Positions 15,706 through 23,939 of a stretch of DNA of 38,154 nt are shown here, piece after piece (the first letter of the stretch is position 1; every line of letters starts with the position of its first letter). Where the stretch lies: NCBI GenBank assembly GCA_930990555.1, contig CAKNPW010000018.1, forward strand, positions 1 to 38,154. Reading direction: 5' to 3'. This DNA comes from an uncultured Clostridium sp. Its GTDB lineage: Bacteria; Bacillota; Clostridia; TANB77; CAG-508. A program made the position numbers and the translations under genes. Below the pieces are notes generated by a model. That model was not told where the DNA came from. It saw only the letters and a list, made by a program, of their open reading frames with translations, and did no database searches.

Positions 15706-16197
15706 CAAAACTTTTAAGAATACTAAATTGCTAAGTACATTTCGTAGTTCTTCTGACAAATTAAAATTCTTGTATATTTTATCGTGTACTATATCTTGGG
15801 CTGCTTTCATTTGTTTAGTTTTTATTTGTATCTCTAGAGGAATATTTTTCTCAACTAAATAATTTAAATGTATACTTTTATAGCCATTTTTTGGATTTTT
15901 TATATAATCTTCCTCTAGACAATTTCCTAAATTATTTTCTATTCTATTCTTGATTCTATAAACATCTTCTACTGTATCAGTAATTATCATGTATCCGATA
16001 AAATCACTTATTTGATTTGCAGAAACAAAATGTCTTACTTTCATTTTATCTAGTGCTGATTGTTTTTCTTTAACTCTAGACAATATTTCCACATTAGTAT
16101 TGCCAATTATTTTTCTTAATTTATTTAAGTATTTATTACATATGTCATTATTATTTATATAATCTATAATTGACAAAATTTTTTGCTCTTCTGCCAT
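15697..16197 (-). CDS. mini RelA/SpoT-domain (alarmone synthetase-like) protein
   Basis: Protein of 166 residues made up almost only of a RelA/SpoT nucleotidyltransferase domain; no HD hydrolase, TGS or ACT domain. Seen: RVKEKQSALDKM (R41; ATP-side basic block), SDFIGYMIITDTVEDVY, PKNGYKSIH (the GYxSIH guanine-stacking Tyr) and LEIQIKT with the catalytic-type Glu. Two positions differ from typical (p)ppGpp synthetases: the Arg expected after DxxG is Met (GYM), and IRT reads IKT. It may be a compact small alarmone synthetase, a toxin-type member or an inactive relative. No antitoxin gene is adjacent. AAGGGGGG lies 10 bases before the ATG. It is convergent with spoVAE. Confidence 0.8.
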   Translation of the reverse strand: MAEEQKILSIIDYINNNDICNKYLNKLRKIIGNTNVEILSRVKEKQSALDKMKVRHFVSANQISDFIGYMIITDTVEDVYRIKNRIENNLGNCLEEDYIKNPKNGYKSIHLNYLVEKNIPLEIQIKTKQMKAAQDIVHDKIYKNFNLSEELRNVLSNLVFLKVLKQ

Positions 16198-16271
16198 TAA
16201 AACATTCCCCCCTTTCTTATTTTTAGTTTATGTACATTGTAAATTGACAATTGTACACATATATAATTCTT

Positions 16272-16299
16272 ATTATATAGTATGAATTTTTATGCACAA
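16272..16299 (-). promoter_or_regulatory. probable promoter of the mini RelA/SpoT gene
   Basis: TTGTGC (16299-16294), 16-base spacer, TATAAT (16277-16272) on the minus strand. The -35 region shares 13 bases with the HExxH cassette promoter. CATACTA next to the -10 resembles a sigma-G -10, but no matching -35 is clear. Confidence 0.5.
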
Positions 16300-16329
16300 A
16301 AATACTAGTTTTCAACAAACTAGTATTTT
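16299..16329 (-). terminator. terminator of the infC-rpmI-rplT operon
   Basis: Perfect 13-bp stem AAAATACTAGTTT/AAACTAGTATTTT with a 5-base loop, 15 bases after rplT, followed on the minus strand by TTTTTGTG when its last stem bases are counted. Confidence 0.85.
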
Positions 16330-16343
16330 AGAATTTTATTTTA

Positions 16344-16694
16344 TTACGCTTTTTTTGCAATTTCAGCAATTTCTGTAAATGCTTTTGGATCTGTTATAGC
16401 AATATCCGCTAACATTTTTCTGTTAATTGTTACATTAGCTTTCTTTAAACCAGCAATTAATTTGCTATAAGAAATTCCATTCATTCTTGCAGCTGCATTT
16501 ATTCTTGCTATCCATAATTTTCTAAAATTACTCTTTTTATCTCTTCTAGCTATATATGCATACATTCCAGATTTCATAACAGCTTGTTTAGCCATTCTAA
16601 ATCTATATCTTTTTGCACCAAAATATCCTTTTGCTTGTTTTAATACTTTTTTATGTTTTTTGCGAGTAATTCTTGCTGTTTTTACTCTTGCCAT
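16344..16694 (-). CDS. rplT: 50S ribosomal protein L20
   Basis: L20 of 116 residues, an assembly protein of the large subunit that in many bacteria also represses its own operon. Begins [16 protein letters not shown] and has the [22 protein letters not shown] end. Full length. GAGGAGG precedes the ATG. Last gene of infC-rpmI-rplT, 32 bases after rpmI, followed by a strong terminator. Confidence 0.98.
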   Translation of the reverse strand: MARVKTARITRKKHKKVLKQAKGYFGAKRYRFRMAKQAVMKSGMYAYIARRDKKSNFRKLWIARINAAARMNGISYSKLIAGLKKANVTINRKMLADIAITDPKAFTEIAEIAKKA

Positions 16695-16726
16695 TTTCTA
16701 TTCCTCCTCATTCTTCGTTCTTTTTA

Positions 16727-16924
16727 TTAACCATAAGGTAATAATTTTTTAATTCCTTGGACACATGTTTTATCTGCATAAGAATTTTGTTTTCTAGACA
16801 TTTTTTGTCTACTTGTTTTTGTAGATAATCTGTGTCTTGCATTTGCAGATGTTCTTTTTACTTTTCCTTTTGCTGTAAAGCCATATCTTTTGCTTGCAGC
16901 TTTATTTGTTTTTAATTTTGGCAT
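16727..16924 (-). CDS. rpmI: 50S ribosomal protein L35
   Basis: L35 of 65 residues: MPKLKTNKAASKRYGFTAKG, a basic core with HRLSTKTSRQKMSRKQ, and the KKLLPYG end typical of the family. Overlaps the end of infC by 13 bases; its AAAGGAG site lies within infC. Same operon order as in B. subtilis. Confidence 0.98.
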   Translation of the reverse strand: MPKLKTNKAASKRYGFTAKGKVKRTSANARHRLSTKTSRQKMSRKQNSYADKTCVQGIKKLLPYG

Positions 16925-17442
16925 TTTAATTGCTCCTTTCTTTTTGATAAAATTACAAACATATTTCTACCTTCTAATAAAGGTTTCTTTTCTGGAGATG
17001 CTATATCACTTAATTCTTCTATAAATTTGTTGATAACTGCTTCTCCTAATTTAACATTATTAACTTCCCTTCCTCTAAATCTAACTGTAATTTTTACTTT
17101 TGCACCATCTTCTAAAAATTTTCTTGCATTCTTAGACTTAAAACCAAAATCATGTTCTTCAATATTAGGTGTTACTCTAATTTCTTTTAATTCAAATACT
17201 TTTTGCTTTTTCTTTGCTTCCTTTTCCCTTTTGGCTTGTTCAAATTTGTATTTACCATAATTCATAATTTTACACACAGGTGGTACTGCATTTGGAGAAA
17301 CTAAAGCTAAATCCAAGTTTTTCTCTAAAGCGATTTTAAGTGCTTCGCTAATTGGCATTACTCCTAATTTTTGACCGTTTTCGTCTATTAAATTGACTTC
17401 TTTGGCTCTTATTTTTTCGTTAATAGGTAAATCTTGTTTGAT
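16912..17442 (-). CDS. infC: translation initiation factor IF-3, AUC start
   Basis: IF-3 of 176 residues, which binds the 30S subunit and checks start codons. The first ATG in frame (17358) would give only 148 residues and lose the conserved N-terminus. Reading upstream gives IKQDLPINEKIRAKEVNLID, which matches IF-3 N-termini, and the first codon, ATC at 17442, sits 8 bases after GGAGGT (17456-17451). No ATG, GTG or TTG exists between them in frame. A non-standard AUN start in infC is known from other bacteria (AUU in E. coli) and serves autoregulation, since IF-3 discriminates against such codons. The N-domain, Lys-rich linker and C-domain are all present. First gene of infC-rpmI-rplT. Confidence 0.93.
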   Translation of the reverse strand: MKQDLPINEKIRAKEVNLIDENGQKLGVMPISEALKIALEKNLDLALVSPNAVPPVCKIMNYGKYKFEQAKREKEAKKKQKVFELKEIRVTPNIEEHDFGFKSKNARKFLEDGAKVKITVRFRGREVNNVKLGEAVINKFIEELSDIASPEKKPLLEGRNMFVILSKRKEQLKCQN

Positions 17443-17456
17443 TCTAAAACACCTCC

Positions 17457-17615
17457 ATATATTTTCGTCTAATTTTTTTAGACAATAAAAAATGAATTAA
17501 CTTAAAGACACAAGTTAACCCACTAAAATAATTACAATATACATATTTATATTTAATTATTTACCTTTCTATTCTTATAGACAAGGTGGAAGTGGTTACC
17601 TTCTTCTTTAATCGC
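17457..17615 (-). promoter_or_regulatory. infC operon leader, candidate L20-type regulatory RNA
   Basis: About 160 bases of transcribed leader between the promoter and the infC ribosome binding site. Minus-strand stems visible: AAGGT/ACCTT around AACCACTTCC (about 17583-17602), TTAACTT/AAGTTAA around GTGTCTT (about 17499-17519) and GTCTAA/TTAGAC (17467-17483) just before the ribosome binding site. In Firmicutes this position often holds an L20-responsive leader; assignment here rests on position and stems, not on a covariance match. Confidence 0.5.
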
Positions 17616-17621
17616 TTATAT

Positions 17622-17650
17622 ATAATAACATCTTTTTTCTTTGTTGTCAA
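17622..17650 (-). promoter_or_regulatory. sigma-A promoter of infC-rpmI-rplT
   Basis: TTGACA (17650-17645), 17-base spacer, TATTAT (17627-17622) on the minus strand: near-consensus and strong, as expected for a ribosomal operon. Confidence 0.8.
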
Positions 17651-17656
17651 TAAAAA

Positions 17657-17699
17657 TTTAACACTTTCTTCCTAATTTTTTAACACTTTCTTCTTAATT
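17657..17699. repeat. two 21-bp direct repeats upstream of the infC promoter
   Basis: TTTAACACTTTCTTCCTAATT at 17657 and the same sequence with one change (CCTAA to CTTAA) at 17679, period 22. They begin 6 bases upstream of the -35 box. On the minus strand they are A-rich (AAGAAGAAAGTG) and could be UP-element-like or a simple duplication. Confidence 0.8.
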
Positions 17700-17725
17700 T
17701 TCTGATTTAAGTAGATTGTAAAAGC

Positions 17726-17753
17726 AAAATAGAGGAATTGCTTCCTCTATTTT
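17726..17753 (-). terminator. terminator of the HExxH gene at 17758
   Basis: Stem AAAATAGAGGAA/TTCCTCTATTTT of 12 bp with a 4-base loop, four bases after the stop codon, followed on the minus strand by TTTTGCTTTT. Confidence 0.85.
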
Positions 17754-17757
17754 ATAA

Positions 17758-18867
17758 TTAATTTTCTTCTTTTTTATATTCTTCTCCAGACTTAAACAAG
17801 AATTTCTTTATAGTTTGCCATATTATTTGGAATTTACTTCGTCTTTCAATTGGTAAACCTACTACCTCATGTTCCTTGTCTTCTGACATAATTCCATTTT
17901 CTAATTCATTATATTTATTTTCTAATTTATTCATAGTCTTAATGTAATATTCATTAAATGTGTCTATTCCATCTACATATCCTACTAAATCTTTGTAATT
18001 GTATAATGATCTTCTATAATTTTCTACTTCCTCTAAATTTGTTATTCTTTCAAAAGCTGAATCAAAATATGAAGTAATTATTAAATTCTGTGATTCCATA
18101 AACGTACTTTGAATATTATTTTTTATCTTTAGTCTTTTTTTGTTAAGACTAGAATTTAAATTATCTGAAAGTTCCATTTTATTATTTAATTTTAATAGGT
18201 CTTCTTCAAGTTTTAGTATTTTATCAAAATTCTTTTCTAAAGTATAAAATGTTTCTTCAGAAGTTTTTTCTATAAATGCATCTTTAAAGTTATTGTTACT
18301 ATTAAACGTACTGTCAAAAAGAACTTTTTCACCTGTTACATATGCCATTTGTGCAATTAAATTGCAAATTAAAGGATAGCAAGTAGGACTAATAGTATCA
18401 AAAGATATTCCATAATATTTTACATTGTCCCTCGGTTCTTTCGTTGCTTTAGCTGTTGCATACTGTACTGCAGCTTCATTTAAGGCTAAACCATGAACTT
18501 TATATTGTGTTAAATCACATAACCCTAACCTTAATAAAAATCCTGCTTTATCTTTTCTTTCTTGCAAATAATGAATACATTCGTGAATAGCATAATTCTC
18601 AATTTTTTCTATAGGGACTTCTTTGTTAAAATAAATTGAAGTATTTTTATAAAAATAATTAGCTTCAGAAAAACCTTTAGGTACTTCTGCATAATACATC
18701 TTCAATTGAGAAAGCTTTATAAACAATTCCCCTAATTTTAAGTCAAGTTCAGGAAATGCAACTACAAGTTTTTGTGCAACATTTTTTGCAATAGTATTAA
18801 CTTTTATTTTATCAAGCTCTTCTGTAACCTTGATTCCTTCTTTTCTTAAGTTTGATTCAATCCCCAT
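17758..18867 (-). CDS. HExxH putative zinc metalloprotein
   Basis: Protein of 369 residues, no named family recognised. NYAIHECIHYLQE places an HExxH zincin motif at H95-H99, and 32 residues on LALNEAAVQYATAK offers E131 as the third ligand, a gluzincin arrangement. The first 80 residues (FPELDLKLGELFIKLSQLKMYYAEVP, YFNKEVP) resemble the beta-strand edge that precedes such sites. The C-terminal half (about 200-340) is long charged helix, probably coiled coil, ending in a basic amphipathic WQTIKKFLFKSG like the end of the small protein at 12697-13131. No signal peptide. AAGGAG precedes the ATG. Monocistronic between leuS and infC, with its own terminator. The motif suggests peptidase activity; the substrate is unknown. 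Confidence 0.75.
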   Translation of the reverse strand: MGIESNLRKEGIKVTEELDKIKVNTIAKNVAQKLVVAFPELDLKLGELFIKLSQLKMYYAEVPKGFSEANYFYKNTSIYFNKEVPIEKIENYAIHECIHYLQERKDKAGFLLRLGLCDLTQYKVHGLALNEAAVQYATAKATKEPRDNVKYYGISFDTISPTCYPLICNLIAQMAYVTGEKVLFDSTFNSNNNFKDAFIEKTSEETFYTLEKNFDKILKLEEDLLKLNNKMELSDNLNSSLNKKRLKIKNNIQSTFMESQNLIITSYFDSAFERITNLEEVENYRRSLYNYKDLVGYVDGIDTFNEYYIKTMNKLENKYNELENGIMSEDKEHEVVGLPIERRSKFQIIWQTIKKFLFKSGEEYKKEEN

Positions 18868-18947
18868 ATCTATTCTCCTTGTACACCTATAGATAATTAT
18901 ATTATACTACATTAGCAAAAAAGTTCTATAACATTATTGTTAAAAAA

Positions 18948-18983
18948 ACATTACAGCTATGTTACAAAACATAACTGTAATGT
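18948..18983 (-). terminator. leuS terminator
   Basis: Fourteen-pair stem ACATTACAGTTATG/CATAGCTGTAATGT (one G-U) with an 8-base loop, followed on the minus strand by seven T. Strong intrinsic terminator just after leuS. Confidence 0.9.
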
Positions 18984-18989
18984 TCTTCT

Positions 18990-21407
18990 TTAACCAATTA
19001 CTATATTATATATTTTATTTTTAACATATATTTCTTTTATTATTTTCTTTCCTTCTATTTGACTTGCTACTGCCTCTTTAGCTTTTTGTTTAACTATTTC
19101 TTCATCTTCGTCTTTTTTAATAGTAATTGTAGCCCTAACTTTTCCTTTTATTTGTACAGGAATTTCTATTTCATCTTCTATAGTTTTAGCCTCATCATAT
19201 GTTGGCCAAGTTTTATATGCTAACTCTTCTTTTCCACCTATTTTTTTATATAATTCTTCTGTCATATGTGGTGCAAAAGGATTTAATAATTGTAAAAATG
19301 TTGCAAATTCAGCTTTATTAATTTGTTTTTCTTTATAGAATTCATTTACCATTGTCATAAATGTAGCAACAGATGTATTAAATTTCATTTCCTCTATATC
19401 TGATGAAACTTTCTTTATTGCTTTATGCATCATCTTTTCGAATTTTTCTGAATATTCATCTCCATCTACCAAGAAGTCTTGCATATTCCATACTCTATCT
19501 AAGAATTTCATACATCCTCTAATACTTTCCATAGACCATGGTGCTGTTTGGTCAAAAGGACCCATAAACATTTCATACACTCTAAATGCATCTGCTCCAT
19601 ATTCATCTACTATTTCATCTGGATTTATTACATTTCCTTTTGATTTAGACATTTTTTCGCCATTGCTTCCTAGTATCATTCCTTGAGATGTACGTTTTGC
19701 ATATGGTTCTTTTGTTGGTACTACGCCAATATCATATAAGAATTTATGCCAAAATCTTGAATATAGTAAGTGTAGAGTTGTATGTTCCATACCACCATTA
19801 TACCAATCTACTGGTGACCAATATTCTAATGCCTCTTTTGAAGCTAAAGCTTTATCATTATGTGGGTCCATATATCTTAAATAATACCAAGATGAACCAG
19901 CCCATTGTGGCATTGTATCTGTTTCTCTTCTTGCTTTTCCACCACAATGTGGACATGTAGTATTAATCCATTCTTCGTGTTTAGCAAGTGGAGATTCCCC
20001 ATTTTCTCCTGGCTCGTAATCTTCAACATCTGGTAATTTTAATGGTAATTCTTCTTCTGGAATTGGAACCCAACCGCATTTTTCACAATATACCATTGGT
20101 ATTGGTTCTCCCCAATAACGTTGTCTAGAAAATACCCAATCACGAAGTTTGTAATTTACTTTTCTTTCACCTAATTTGTGTTCTTCTATATATTCTATTG
20201 CTTTGTTTATAGCATCTTTAGATTCTAATCCATTTAAGAAATCTGAATTTATCGCAATTCCATTATTGACATCTGTAAAAGCCTCTTCTAACTCATTAGA
20301 TTCGCTTGTTGCATTTTTGTCTTTTATAACTTGTTTAATTGGTAAATTAAACTTTTTAGCAAATTCAAAATCTCTTGTATCATGTGCTGGAACAGCCATA
20401 ATTGCACCTGTTCCATATGTTATTAATACATAGTCAGAAATCCAAATAGGTATTTCTTCATTTGTTAATGGATTTACAGCTTTAATTCCTTTTATTTCTA
20501 CACCTGTTTTTTCTTTATTTAATTCTGCTCTTTCAAAATCAGATTTTAAAGCTGCTTTTCTCTTATATTCTTCTACTTCTTCAAGATTTGTAATTCTGTC
20601 TTTGTATTTTTCTATCAATTTATGTTCTGGAGCTATAACCATATATGTTGCACCAAATATTGTATCTGGTCTAGTTGTGTAAATAAGAAGATTATCATCT
20701 GTTCCACTTATTTTAAAGTTCACTTCTGCTCCTTCACTTCTTCCTATCCAGTTAATTTGTTGTGCTTTAATTTTATCTAAGAAATTAACATCATCTAAAT
20801 CATCAATTAATCTTTGTGCATATTTTGTAATTCTTAGCATCCATTGACTCTTTTCTTTTTGAATAACTGGACTTCCACATCTTTCACAAACACCATTTAC
20901 AACTTCTTCATTTGCTAAACCTACCTTACAGCCTGTACAAAAATTAATTGGCATAGTTGCTTTATAAGCTAGTCCATGTTTATATAATTGAATAAAAATC
21001 CATTGAGTCCATTTATAGTAATTAGGATCTGTTGTGTTTACTTCTCTTGACCAGTCAAAAGAATAACCAATAGATTTTAATTGTTCTCTAAAATGATTTA
21101 TATTCTTCTCTGTTGTTATTTTAGGATGAACATGATTTTTTATTGCATAGTTTTCTGCAGGAAGTCCAAATGCATCAAAACCAATTGGGAATAATACATT
21201 ATATCCTTGCATTCTTCTTTTTCTTGCAATTATATCAATAGCTGTATAGCTTCTTGGATGTCCAACATGTAACCCTTGTCCTGATGGATATGGGAATTCT
21301 ATTAATCCATACCATTTTTTCTTTGAATAATCATCTTTTGCATTAAAGGTACCTTCTGCATACCATTTATCTTGCCATTTTTTCTCTATCTCTTTAAAAT
21401 TGTACAT
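18990..21407 (-). CDS. leuS: leucyl-tRNA synthetase
   Basis: Class I synthetase of 805 residues that charges tRNA-Leu. HIGH motif in [16 protein letters not shown], a zinc-type pair CTGC...CERC, the editing domain with [12 protein letters not shown] and [12 protein letters not shown], and KMSKS in [12 protein letters not shown]; the anticodon-binding region and C-terminal domain are complete. Length matches bacterial LeuRS. I start at [23 protein letters not shown] lies 8 bases upstream, and the 12-residue-longer frame would begin inside the -10 box of the promoter at 21442-21470. No T-box leader is present; the leader is only about 30 bases. Confidence 0.97.
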   Translation of the reverse strand: MYNFKEIEKKWQDKWYAEGTFNAKDDYSKKKWYGLIEFPYPSGQGLHVGHPRSYTAIDIIARKRRMQGYNVLFPIGFDAFGLPAENYAIKNHVHPKITTEKNINHFREQLKSIGYSFDWSREVNTTDPNYYKWTQWIFIQLYKHGLAYKATMPINFCTGCKVGLANEEVVNGVCERCGSPVIQKEKSQWMLRITKYAQRLIDDLDDVNFLDKIKAQQINWIGRSEGAEVNFKISGTDDNLLIYTTRPDTIFGATYMVIAPEHKLIEKYKDRITNLEEVEEYKRKAALKSDFERAELNKEKTGVEIKGIKAVNPLTNEEIPIWISDYVLITYGTGAIMAVPAHDTRDFEFAKKFNLPIKQVIKDKNATSESNELEEAFTDVNNGIAINSDFLNGLESKDAINKAIEYIEEHKLGERKVNYKLRDWVFSRQRYWGEPIPMVYCEKCGWVPIPEEELPLKLPDVEDYEPGENGESPLAKHEEWINTTCPHCGGKARRETDTMPQWAGSSWYYLRYMDPHNDKALASKEALEYWSPVDWYNGGMEHTTLHLLYSRFWHKFLYDIGVVPTKEPYAKRTSQGMILGSNGEKMSKSKGNVINPDEIVDEYGADAFRVYEMFMGPFDQTAPWSMESIRGCMKFLDRVWNMQDFLVDGDEYSEKFEKMMHKAIKKVSSDIEEMKFNTSVATFMTMVNEFYKEKQINKAEFATFLQLLNPFAPHMTEELYKKIGGKEELAYKTWPTYDEAKTIEDEIEIPVQIKGKVRATITIKKDEDEEIVKQKAKEAVASQIEGKKIIKEIYVKNKIYNIVIG

Positions 21408-21441
21408 AAACTTCATCCCTTCATTCTTTGTGTTTGCAAGC

Positions 21442-21470
21442 ATTATATATCAAAAAATGGAAAAAGTAAA
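21442..21470 (-). promoter_or_regulatory. sigma-A promoter of leuS
   Basis: TTTACT (21470-21465), 17-base spacer, TATAAT (21447-21442) on the minus strand. Predicted start about 28 bases before the leuS ATG. Confidence 0.75.
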
Positions 21471-21516
21471 CATATTAAGCTATATGTATTATATAAGTTT
21501 TTAACTACTTATTAAT

Positions 21517-21972
21517 TTATAAATCTAAAATCATTGCTGTTTCATCTTTTGTAAAGCCAAGCCTTGAATAAATTCTAATTGCATTCTCCTTACTTGAATT
21601 AAGTTTTATTCTAGTTGTTCCTTCTTCTTTTATTGCATTAATGCTTTTATCTAATAATTCTTTCATAATACCTTGCCCCCTATACTCTTGCTTTGTATAG
21701 GCACTACATAGATATGCAATTTTTCCAGAATGATTAGTAAGTGATGGAAAACCATTCCAAATATTATATCCACATATTGCAACCATTTCATTCTTTTCAA
21801 AAACTCCAAACATAAACAAATCTTTATCTAAATTTTCATTTATGTAGTCCTTAGTATATTCTATTATTTGTTTTTCTTCTTCATTTAAACATTCGTGATA
21901 TTCTTTTTGTTGTTCTATTCTTAAATTTAATAGTTCTGGAATATCCTCTTTTCTTAGTCTTCTAATTTTCAT
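21517..21972 (-). CDS. GNAT-family N-acetyltransferase
   Basis: Acetyl-CoA-dependent acyltransferase of 151 residues. MKIRRLRKEDIPELLNLRIEQQ is a standard GNAT opening; the acetyl-CoA loop is AYTKQEYRGQGIMKELL (Q/RxxGxG/A type) and IRIYSRLGFTKDET is the usual motif B. Substrate unknown. The ATG shares one base with the TAA stop of the preceding GltD-like gene (TAATG), with AGGAG upstream, so translation is coupled. A longer frame into the upstream gene has no basis. Confidence 0.9.
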   Translation of the reverse strand: MKIRRLRKEDIPELLNLRIEQQKEYHECLNEEEKQIIEYTKDYINENLDKDLFMFGVFEKNEMVAICGYNIWNGFPSLTNHSGKIAYLCSAYTKQEYRGQGIMKELLDKSINAIKEEGTTRIKLNSSKENAIRIYSRLGFTKDETAMILDL

Positions 21973-23225
21973 TATTCTTCTCCTAATAAATATTTTTGTA
22001 TTTCCTCTGAGGCATTTCTTCCAGAACGTGCAGCCCATGCAACGGTTGCTTTAGTTCCTATTAAGTCTCCTCCAGCAAAAACTCCTTTTCTAGATGTCAT
22101 ATACCTTTCATCTACTTTTATATTTCCATATTCAGTTGTTTCTAGTCCCGTTTTTTCTACAACTTCCTTATTTGCTTTAGAACCGACAGCCATAACAACA
22201 TAATCCATATCCATTGTATAATTAGAACCTTCAATATTTACAGGAACTAATCTTTTTTCTCCTTCTTTTTGCACAAGCTCTGTTTTTATACATTCTAATT
22301 TTTCTACTTTTTCATTACCCATTATTTTAACAATATTATTTTGGAATAAGAATTCTACTCCCTCTTTCATTGCTTCTTCTACTTCGTAATCTTCTGCTGG
22401 CATTTGTTCTCTTGCTCTTCTATATATAACATATACATTCTTGGCACCTAATCTTTTTATGGTTCTAGCAGAATCCATTGCTACATTTCCACCACCACTT
22501 ACAGCTACTGATTTACCTGTATAATCTGGATGAATTCCTGTTTCTAATAATTCATTCCCACCATATACTCCATCCAAATCTTCGCCTGGTATATTCATTT
22601 TTGATGATACGTTTGCTCCAAAACTTAAATATACAGCATCATATTGCTTTTCTATATCTCCTAATTCATAATCTTTTCCTAAAGTTTGATTACATTTTGC
22701 TTCTATTCCTAAACCTAATATTTTTTCTACTGTTCTATCTATAACTTCTCTTGGTAGTCTAAAATCTGGAATACCATATCTTGTAATTCCACCAAGCTTT
22801 GGTTGTTTTTCATAAATTGTAACTTTAGCACCATTCATACTTAAAAATGCTGCACATGTAAGACCAGAAGGACCTCCACCAATTACTGCAACTTTCTTTC
22901 CTTCTAGTTTATTATTTGTTTCTATTTTATAATTATTTTGTAAAGCATTATCAAAAACATAAGTTTCTAAATTTCCAATATTTATTGGCTCAGATTTAAT
23001 ACCTCTTACACAACTTCCCATACATTGTTTAAAATGAGGACAAACCCTTCCACATATTGCACCTAAAACTGTAGTTTGAGTTAAAATTTTAAAAGCTCCT
23101 TCGAAATTTTTTTCTTTTACTTGCCTTATAAAGCTTGGAATATCATTCCCTAATGGACATGCTTTTTGACATGGTTTTACTTTACAATTTAAACATCTAT
23201 TTGCTTCATCAATTATATTTCCCAC
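21972..23225 (-). CDS. GltD-like NAD(P)-dependent FAD oxidoreductase
   Basis: Protein of 417 residues like the small subunit of glutamate synthase. N-terminal Fe-S domain with CLNCKVKPCQKACP and CGRVCPHFKQCMGSCVRG, FAD fold GGGPSGLTCAAFLSMNGAKV at about 113, NAD(P) fold VSGGGNVAMDSARTIKRLGA, and the C-terminal GVFAGGD FAD motif. No large subunit gene (gltB) is near, so it may be a stand-alone oxidoreductase such as an NfnB/SudA-like enzyme passing electrons to another partner. Start codon GTG with AGGAGG at about 6 bases. The repeat copy E4 sits directly before that ribosome binding site. Coupled to the GNAT gene. Confidence 0.85.
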   Translation of the reverse strand: MGNIIDEANRCLNCKVKPCQKACPLGNDIPSFIRQVKEKNFEGAFKILTQTTVLGAICGRVCPHFKQCMGSCVRGIKSEPINIGNLETYVFDNALQNNYKIETNNKLEGKKVAVIGGGPSGLTCAAFLSMNGAKVTIYEKQPKLGGITRYGIPDFRLPREVIDRTVEKILGLGIEAKCNQTLGKDYELGDIEKQYDAVYLSFGANVSSKMNIPGEDLDGVYGGNELLETGIHPDYTGKSVAVSGGGNVAMDSARTIKRLGAKNVYVIYRRAREQMPAEDYEVEEAMKEGVEFLFQNNIVKIMGNEKVEKLECIKTELVQKEGEKRLVPVNIEGSNYTMDMDYVVMAVGSKANKEVVEKTGLETTEYGNIKVDERYMTSRKGVFAGGDLIGTKATVAWAARSGRNASEEIQKYLLGEE

Positions 23226-23237
23226 TTATTCCTCCTA

Positions 23238-23286
23238 TCGGGATTCGGACCTTCCTCGGGATTTGGGGACGTTCCTTAAATCCCTA
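23238..23286. repeat. dispersed palindromic repeat, copy E4
   Basis: TCGGGATTCGGACCTTCC (partial unit) followed by CGGGATTTGGGGACGTTCC and TTAAATCCCTA. It lies between the NUDIX gene and the GltD-like gene, one base from the latter's AGGAGG, so its RNA form could affect translation. The flank TTTTGTATTT is shared with E2. Confidence 0.88.
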
Positions 23287-23316
23287 TTTTGTATTTTAAT
23301 ATCTTTTCTTGCTAAA

Positions 23317-23865
23317 TTATATCTTCGAAAAATAACTTAATATTGCTATTAGTTCTGCTGAAGAATGTATTTCTCCATTTCTATATAATTCTTTTAATTC
23401 ATCAACAGATATTTTAACCACTTTTATATCTTCTGTAGGATCCAAATGTCTTTGTGTTTTTGTTAAATTTTTAGCTTTAAAAATATATACTTTTTCATCA
23501 GAATATCCTACCGCTGGATATTCATATATAATTTGTTCAATTTCTCCTGCTCTATACCCAGTCTCTTCTTCTAATTCTCTTTTAGCTGCTGTTTCAGGAT
23601 CTTCTCCTTTTTCTATTAGACCTGCTGGAAATGCCAATATACTCTTTCCTATTGGTGTTCTTATTTCTTGAATCATTACTAAGGTATTATCATCTAAAAA
23701 TGGCATTATTACAGCACCATTCCCTGCCTTAATATGTTCACGATATAATTCCTTATTATCTCTTTTATTGTAATATTTTTCTATTTTTACTCTTACTCTT
23801 TTTCCATTAAATGCTTCTTCTTCACTTATTTTTTCGTAATCCATATCTTTAAAATATCTTTCCAT
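23317..23865 (-). CDS. NUDIX hydrolase, ADP-ribose pyrophosphatase type
   Basis: NUDIX enzyme of 182 residues. The box GLIEKGEDPETAAKRELEEE plus TGY fits GX5EX7REUXEEXGU exactly. The preceding LAFPAGLIE and the following YPAVGYSDEKVYIFKA match bacterial ADP-ribose pyrophosphatases (NudF type). I start at MERYFKDMDYEK, preceded by GGAGG at 5 bases; the frame extends nine codons upstream without support. It belongs to a run of co-directional genes from addB to the GNAT gene, separated by repeats. Confidence 0.93.
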   Translation of the reverse strand: MERYFKDMDYEKISEEEAFNGKRVRVKIEKYYNKRDNKELYREHIKAGNGAVIMPFLDDNTLVMIQEIRTPIGKSILAFPAGLIEKGEDPETAAKRELEEETGYRAGEIEQIIYEYPAVGYSDEKVYIFKAKNLTKTQRHLDPTEDIKVVKISVDELKELYRNGEIHSSAELIAILSYFSKI

Positions 23866-23907
23866 CTTTTCCTCCAATACTGTTTTATTCATATATTAAT
23901 TGTCACT

Positions 23908-23939
23908 TAGGGATTTTAAGGAACGTCCCTAAATCCCTA
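23908..23939. repeat. dispersed palindromic repeat, copy E5
   Basis: A neat 32-bp unit, TAGGGATTTTAAGGAACG followed by TCCCTAAATCCCTA, with 9-bp outer arms. It overlaps the end of the uracil-DNA glycosylase gene: the last residues Gly-Ile and the TAG stop are read from it. Confidence 0.92.

Noticed and set aside
21408..21516. T-box riboswitch expected before leuS
   Set aside because: The promoter lies only about 35 bases before the ATG, which leaves no room for a T-box leader.
22478..22744. His/Leu-rich plus-strand frame opposite the GltD-like gene
   Set aside because: Antisense shadow with low-complexity composition and no start signal.
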